From: Puia sp.
GTDB lineage: Bacteria; Bacteroidota; Bacteroidia; Chitinophagales; Chitinophagaceae
DNA: 64,000 bases
Direction: 5' to 3'
NCBI GenBank assembly: GCA_031292515.1
Contig: JARLGZ010000172.1
Location: 186,001-250,000 of the forward strand
Part shown: piece after piece, positions 60,149 through 64,000 of the stretch
Numbering within the stretch: position 1 is the stretch's first letter
Layout: each line of letters starts with the position of its first letter
Position numbers and translations under genes: made by a program
The notes under the pieces: model-generated
The model's database searches: none
The model's input: only the letters and a program-made list of their open reading frames with translations
What the model was told of the DNA's origin: nothing

Positions 60149-61096
60149 TTATGCATGTAAAATATTATCCCTGATATACTGGAAGCTCTTCGTGATACTG
60201 TCATACACCGGGATCTTCACCTCGTCCTGTTCTATGAAAAACCGCTTCATACCCGATTCCTTTTTGTACTTGAAGATCTCCTTGTAGTTGATGATGCCGC
60301 TGCCCACCTCCGTAAAGGATTTGTCCGGCGTACTATCCATGTCCTTGACATGCCACATTACAAACCGGCCGGGGTGCGCCTTTATCAATTGTATGGGGTC
60401 CATGCCCGCTTTGGTGACCCAATAGATATCCATCTCGAAATTGACCAGGGAAGGATCGGATTCTTTTACCAGGATGTCAAAACCCGTCTGGCCGCCACCC
60501 CAATCCTTGAACTCGAAATTATGATTGTGATAGGCCAGCTTCATGCCCGCATCCTTTACGATTTGTCCCGCCTTGTTCAGACGCCCTACCAGGGTCTTAT
60601 AGTCGTCCAGGCTCGTCCGCAGGTTCTCCGGCAGCCAGGGGATGGTCAGGTATTCGTGGGAGAGCGCCTTCGCATCGGCCACCGTTCTCTTTAGTTCTTC
60701 TTCATCACCCTTCCCAAGATAGTTTGGCAGGGAATAGTGCCCGCTGGGCGAGACCAATCCATTCTTCTTTAACAGCGCGGCAAAATCCGCGGGAGAAAGC
60801 CCGAAAAAATGGCCGTCCTTATACCCGAAGACCTCGACGTCGGTGTAGCCGATACCGGAAACCCTCTGCAGGGTACCGGGAAGATCCTTGTCTATCTCAT
60901 GCCGCAACGTATAGAGTTGCAGCCCGATGGGAGACCCCTTTCTAAAAGGGCTCGTATTATTCAATCCCGCATTATCCAGTCCCATATTGTAAAGATCCGA
61001 ATCCAGCAGGGCCGCCCTGAGAAGGCCGGTCTTGAAAATCAATAAACCCGTGGTCGCGAGAGAAGCTTGCTTAAGAAAGGAACGGCGTGTTGGCAT
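60149..61096 (-). CDS. Tat-signal TIM-barrel sugar isomerase/epimerase
   Basis: This 315-residue protein begins MPTRRSFLKQASLATTG with a twin-arginine signal, then a linker with repeated LYNMGLDNAGLNNT words. The barrel has IGLQLYTLRHEI, LAYHNHNFEFKD, FEMDIYWVTKAGMDP, MWHVKDMDST and RFFIEQDEV, the metal-binding strand ends of the xylose-isomerase-like family. Residue order matches the gene at 30086, so the two are paralogs. It probably acts in the periplasm on keto-sugars with the exported Gfo/Idh enzyme encoded downstream. Confidence 0.88.
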   Translation of the reverse strand: MPTRRSFLKQASLATTGLLIFKTGLLRAALLDSDLYNMGLDNAGLNNTSPFRKGSPIGLQLYTLRHEIDKDLPGTLQRVSGIGYTDVEVFGYKDGHFFGLSPADFAALLKKNGLVSPSGHYSLPNYLGKGDEEELKRTVADAKALSHEYLTIPWLPENLRTSLDDYKTLVGRLNKAGQIVKDAGMKLAYHNHNFEFKDWGGGQTGFDILVKESDPSLVNFEMDIYWVTKAGMDPIQLIKAHPGRFVMWHVKDMDSTPDKSFTEVGSGIINYKEIFKYKKESGMKRFFIEQDEVKIPVYDSITKSFQYIRDNILHA

Positions 61097-61179
61097 ACAA
61101 TTCGTATTTAGGCAGTTTGTTATATGAAAAATCGAGTAGCCAATAAATTTACAGAAAAAAGGAACACGATCTCCTTTCG

Positions 61180-61187
61180 TATATTTG
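61180..61187 (+). promoter_or_regulatory. TAnnTTTG-type -7 box before the SAM-hydrolase gene
   Basis: tatatttg matches the Bacteroidota -7 consensus exactly, 116 bp before the ATG. No good -33 TTG is seen at the usual distance. If it is real, the 20-bp repeats downstream are in the 5' leader. Confidence 0.4.
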
Positions 61188-61220
61188 GTATGATTGCCGC
61201 GTTGTTATTTGTGATGATCC

Positions 61221-61300
61221 CATTGATACTATTATTGCCCGATTGATATTATAATTGCCGCATTGATATTATTATAGCCACATTGATATTATTTTAACCG
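61221..61300. repeat. Four 20-bp tandem repeats abutting the start codon
   Basis: Units start at 61221, 61241, 61261 and 61281, all of the form cattgatattattattgccc with few changes. The last ends 2 bp before the ATG at 61303. The phase is exact. Confidence 0.85.
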
Positions 61301-61302
61301 TC

Positions 61303-62199
61303 ATGAAGAATAGTCTGCTCATTCCCTTGCTTGCCGTGCTGTCATTGACCACCGCAGCCCAAAAAAAGATACTCGTCTACCAATCCGATTTCGGCCTGAA
61401 AGACGGCGCCGTCCCGGCGATGAAAGGCGTCGCGATGGGCGTCTCCCCGGACCTGAAGATCTTCGATCTCACGCATGAGATCCCTGCTTATAATATCTGG
61501 GAAGCTTCTTACCGGTTGCAGCAGACCGCTCCTTATTGGCCGGCAGGTACCGTATTCGTATCCGTCGTGGATCCCGGCGTGGGCTCCGCCAGGAAATCCG
61601 TGGTGCTGAAGACATTGAGCGGCCACTTCTTCGTGACGCCCGATAACGGCACCCTAACCCTGGTGGCCAAATCGCTGGGCATCGCCGAGGTCAGGGAAAT
61701 CGATGAGACGAGGAACCGGTTGAAGGGATCGGGGAAGTCCTATACCTTCCACGGCAGGGATGTCTATTCCTATACCGGGGCCAGGCTGGCGGCGGGCGTT
61801 ATTAGTTTCGAACAGGTCGGCCCCCTCCTGCCCAAAAGGGTCGTCCGTATAGACTATCAATCACCTGTATTCGAAAACGGCATGATACGCGGCAATATCC
61901 CCATCCTCGATATCCAGTACGGAAATGTCTGGACCAATATCGGGGACTCGCTGCTTAACAAACTATCCCTCCGTTTTGGCGACAGTCTTTCCATACGCGT
62001 CAGCAAGTCGGGAGTGACGGTCTACGAAGGAAAACTGCCGTATGTCGAGACCTTCTCGGCTGTTCCGCTATCGGAAGGTCTTTGTTATCTGAACAGTCTG
62101 TTGAATCTCTCATTTGCCCTGAACCAGGGCAGCTTCTCCGAAAAATATAAGGTCTACAGCGGTCCGGAATGGACCGTGACCGTGAAAAAATCGAAGTGA
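61303..62199 (+). CDS. SAM hydroxide adenosyltransferase (DUF62) with signal peptide
   Basis: This 298-residue protein belongs to the fluorinase/chlorinase-like family, most members of which hydrolyse S-adenosylmethionine to adenosine and methionine. Family pieces are QSDFGLKDGAVPAMKG (site Asp), DLTHEIPAYNIWEASY, SVVDPGVGSARKSVV, FFVTPDNGTLTLVA and YTFHGRDVYSYTGARLA. The C-terminal barrel domain follows, with YVETFSAVPLSEGLCYLN. The first 19 residues (MKNSLLIPLLAVLSLTTAAQ) form a Sec signal peptide, unexpected for an enzyme whose known substrate is cytoplasmic. The ATG directly follows a tandem array. Confidence 0.88.
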   Translation: MKNSLLIPLLAVLSLTTAAQKKILVYQSDFGLKDGAVPAMKGVAMGVSPDLKIFDLTHEIPAYNIWEASYRLQQTAPYWPAGTVFVSVVDPGVGSARKSVVLKTLSGHFFVTPDNGTLTLVAKSLGIAEVREIDETRNRLKGSGKSYTFHGRDVYSYTGARLAAGVISFEQVGPLLPKRVVRIDYQSPVFENGMIRGNIPILDIQYGNVWTNIGDSLLNKLSLRFGDSLSIRVSKSGVTVYEGKLPYVETFSAVPLSEGLCYLNSLLNLSFALNQGSFSEKYKVYSGPEWTVTVKKSK

Positions 62200-62231
62200 A
62201 GAAACCGAAATAATACGGCAGTCTTTCACAG

Positions 62232-63101
62232 TCAAAGATCTTTCAGATCCTTTTTCTCAAAATAGATGCCGTTGTCCAATTCCACCTTTCCATAATAGAG
62301 TCCCATACCCGTCTGCCGCAGGTATTTTTTCTGATAGCGCGCATGAATCTCAGGTGACATCTTCCGCCCGTTCACCGTCATCTCCCGGTCGCTCAGGCCC
62401 ATCCCGGTCAATTCGCTTTTAGACGCGATGATATGATCTTTTACAAGATCCGCGGCCAGGTCACGCAGTTGCTGCTCGTAGAACGCATGGTCGTTGCCGG
62501 CCTCTTGCCGCTCCCTATCAGCCCGGCCGAGGTCCATGTCTGCCTTTACCCGGTCGATTTCCGCCTTTTCGCGATTCATTTCCGCCTGCAGTCTATCTTG
62601 TTCTTCCGTCAATCTGCCCTTTTCTGCCCTCAGTCTATCCTCATCGGCCATCAGCTCGTCTTTTTCCTGCTGTCGCCTTTCCTGTTCTGCCAGCTGCCGA
62701 TGCTGTTCGGCCTGCTGTCGCTCCTGTTCAGCCTTCAGTCTTTCCTGCGATATGATTCGCCTGTCCTTTTCCGCCCGCTCCTGGTCCTCCAAGGCGCGGG
62801 CCCTGTCGGCCCGGATCTGTTCGTCGATCTCTTTGATCACTGCACGATATTTTCCAATGGCTCCATCCGGAATACGCTGGCCGTCGACATACAATTCCTT
62901 TATCGTGTCGCCGCTCCTTGTTATTTTATAAGCCTTGCCACCCCAGTTGATGTCGATATATTCCGTCGCAGACACTCCCGGTTCGGCCGGGTGCAGCGTA
63001 TATCCGAGACCTGTGTGATCCGTCGTCTGCGCCTGCACCGTCGTTTGGGCAAACACCATCCCTATCAGCAGCAAGCTGCTGTTTAAAATTACTCTATACA
63101 T
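62232..63101 (-). CDS. Secreted coiled-coil protein of unknown function
   Basis: This 289-residue protein has a signal peptide (about residues 1-25). A small beta region follows (TEYIDINWGGKAYKITRSGD), then a long Glu/Arg/Gln-rich coiled coil (about 85-210) with repeats such as RLKAEQERQQAEQHRQLAEQ. The C-terminal domain contains LVKDHIIASKSELTG, MTVNGRKMSPEIHARYQKKY and similar elements found in the next gene. I do not recognise a characterised family. It probably sits in the periplasm, possibly as a dimeric accessory factor of a membrane signalling system. Confidence 0.75.
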   Translation of the reverse strand: MYRVILNSSLLLIGMVFAQTTVQAQTTDHTGLGYTLHPAEPGVSATEYIDINWGGKAYKITRSGDTIKELYVDGQRIPDGAIGKYRAVIKEIDEQIRADRARALEDQERAEKDRRIISQERLKAEQERQQAEQHRQLAEQERRQQEKDELMADEDRLRAEKGRLTEEQDRLQAEMNREKAEIDRVKADMDLGRADRERQEAGNDHAFYEQQLRDLAADLVKDHIIASKSELTGMGLSDREMTVNGRKMSPEIHARYQKKYLRQTGMGLYYGKVELDNGIYFEKKDLKDL

Positions 63102-63145
63102 GATTTTTGTTTTAAACTATGTCTTACAGAAACGAATGACCGCGT

Positions 63146-64000
63146 TTAGGGTCTCTCCTTTAAATCTATGTTGTGCTCGGTGATGCTGGTACCGGATCCG
63201 ATCCGGGAATAAGCGACATGGCTGTCCGCCCCTTTAAAATATTTCGCTTTATACTTGTCACGCAGTTCATCAGACTGCTGAATACCGTTTACGATAAATA
63301 CTTGCGCGTCGAGCGAAAATGAGAGATGCAGGGTGTCTGTGATGATCCCATCCTTCAGGAGACTGGCGATCATCGAAGTGATGCCCGGTGTAAGAAAGGG
63401 CTTTATCGGCCGGACCCGGTATGTATTCGCGGGTTTATAAACGAACGGCACAGGTGCTTTCTCAAGCGCCAGGGGTTTAACAGGTTTATAATATTCGAGC
63501 CTGGATTCCTTATACCATTTGCGCCATCTTTTCTCCTCGTCTTTCAGCAACTGGTTTTTTTGCTTTTCGGGGATGTCATGACTTTCCCTTAACATCGCCT
63601 CATATTTTCTCCTGGCTTCCAAATGGTTGGCCTTTGCCATTTCAGACAGGTTTGATATCTGCAGGGTATCGAGCCTGATATCAGACCTGGAATAAAGGTT
63701 TTGCACCGCCAGCCGGTTTGTCTCTTCGGCTATCCTGGCATATTCCCTGTTCAGCCTTTGCTGCTCCTGATCCAACCTTTCGCGCTCGGACTCCAACCTT
63801 CTTTGAGCGCGCTGCAATTCCTGCATCCGCCTGCCGGCTTCTCCGGGTAAAGTGTCGGCTGGTTTCTCCTGCACGAGTTCCGGAGGATCCAGGGACACGG
63901 CCTCAAGTTGCGCTTTCGTCAATGGAACGGCAATGATATTGGGAACTGCGGTCAAATTATTCCGTCTAATAATTTCAAGTTGCTCTTTTGTCAGCGGGGT
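63146..64000 (-). CDS. Coiled-coil protein, paralog of the downstream gene (5' end cut)
   Basis: The frame stays open to the right edge of the window, so the start lies outside. Near the edge, PLTKEQLEIIRRNN and PLTKAQLEAVSLDP are two copies of one motif. A coiled coil follows (MQELQRAQRRLESERERLDQ), and the C-terminal domain has LLKDGIITDTLHLSFSLDAQ and FIVNGIQQSDELRDKYKAKY, like the neighbour's VNG segment. Similar tails occur, by recall, on M56/BlaR1-type metallopeptidases or anti-sigma-like proteins in Chitinophagaceae; that link is weak. It is 44 bp upstream of its paralog. Confidence 0.65.
   Translation of the reverse strand, partial: TPLTKEQLEIIRRNNLTAVPNIIAVPLTKAQLEAVSLDPPELVQEKPADTLPGEAGRRMQELQRAQRRLESERERLDQEQQRLNREYARIAEETNRLAVQNLYSRSDIRLDTLQISNLSEMAKANHLEARRKYEAMLRESHDIPEKQKNQLLKDEEKRWRKWYKESRLEYYKPVKPLALEKAPVPFVYKPANTYRVRPIKPFLTPGITSMIASLLKDGIITDTLHLSFSLDAQVFIVNGIQQSDELRDKYKAKYFKGADSHVAYSRIGSGTSITEHNIDLKERP

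Overview
The window looks like a chromosome segment of a moderately GC-rich Bacteroidota, most likely a soil or plant-associated member of the Chitinophagaceae. The reasons are the many secreted glycoside hydrolases, TolB/PD40 propellers, PorT-type and TonB-type outer-membrane barrels, one-component Y_Y_Y/LuxR propeller regulators, FtsX-type permease remnants, weak Shine-Dalgarno signals and TTTG-type promoter cores. This placement is inferred from protein families only. I see no tRNA, rRNA, CRISPR array, intact insertion sequence or phage gene.

Layout. 1-9085 holds a partial propeller protein, a GH32-like hydrolase, acylphosphatase, a small His/Ala-rich protein, a GH2 beta-galactosidase, a drug/metabolite transporter, an S1/P1-nuclease-like zinc enzyme and a lipoprotein. 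9213-20771 is a divergent gene cluster around a 366-bp control region. Leftward it encodes an MFS permease, a Tat-exported TIM-barrel isomerase, two paralogous GMC flavin oxidoreductases and a gluconate-dehydrogenase-type subunit 3. Rightward it encodes a Gfo/Idh/MocA dehydrogenase, a YcjR-like isomerase, a lipoprotein cytochrome c, a DUF1080 protein and a ThuA protein. Together these fit a 3-keto-glycoside pathway: periplasmic oxidation of a sugar, electrons passed to cytochrome c, then cleavage or epimerisation of the 3-keto product. 20866-21900 has a GNAT acetyltransferase and a decayed creatininase gene. 21916-36126 is a second carbohydrate block: an outer-membrane barrel protein, two PD40 proteins, a GH2 exo-glucosaminidase/mannosidase-like enzyme, ribose-5-phosphate isomerase A and a TIM-barrel isomerase, all leftward. 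A divergent membrane-bound LuxR-type regulator probably controls it.

36149-42399 contains an ABC-permease remnant, a PorT-type barrel, two lipoproteins, a histidine kinase/response regulator pair and a small membrane protein. 42408-46614 encodes two DUF3857/transglutaminase-like proteins, one of which has lost the catalytic triad. 46889-55828 is a single gene for a cyclic beta-1,2-glucan synthase of about 2,979 residues. The right end (55919-64000) has a PAP2 phosphatase, an alpha/beta hydrolase, an orphan DUF4832 domain, another Gfo/Idh plus TIM-barrel pair, an apparently exported SAM hydroxide adenosyltransferase and two related coiled-coil proteins.

The most unusual structure is in the spacers. 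At least ten intergenic regions are filled with short degenerate tandem repeats (periods of 7, 14-16 or 18-22 bp). Most begin at, or include, the stop codon of the preceding gene. Four of them share one heptamer family (TAGTGAG and variants on the minus strand). This looks like a genome-wide process acting on gene 3' ends and deserves the closest look.
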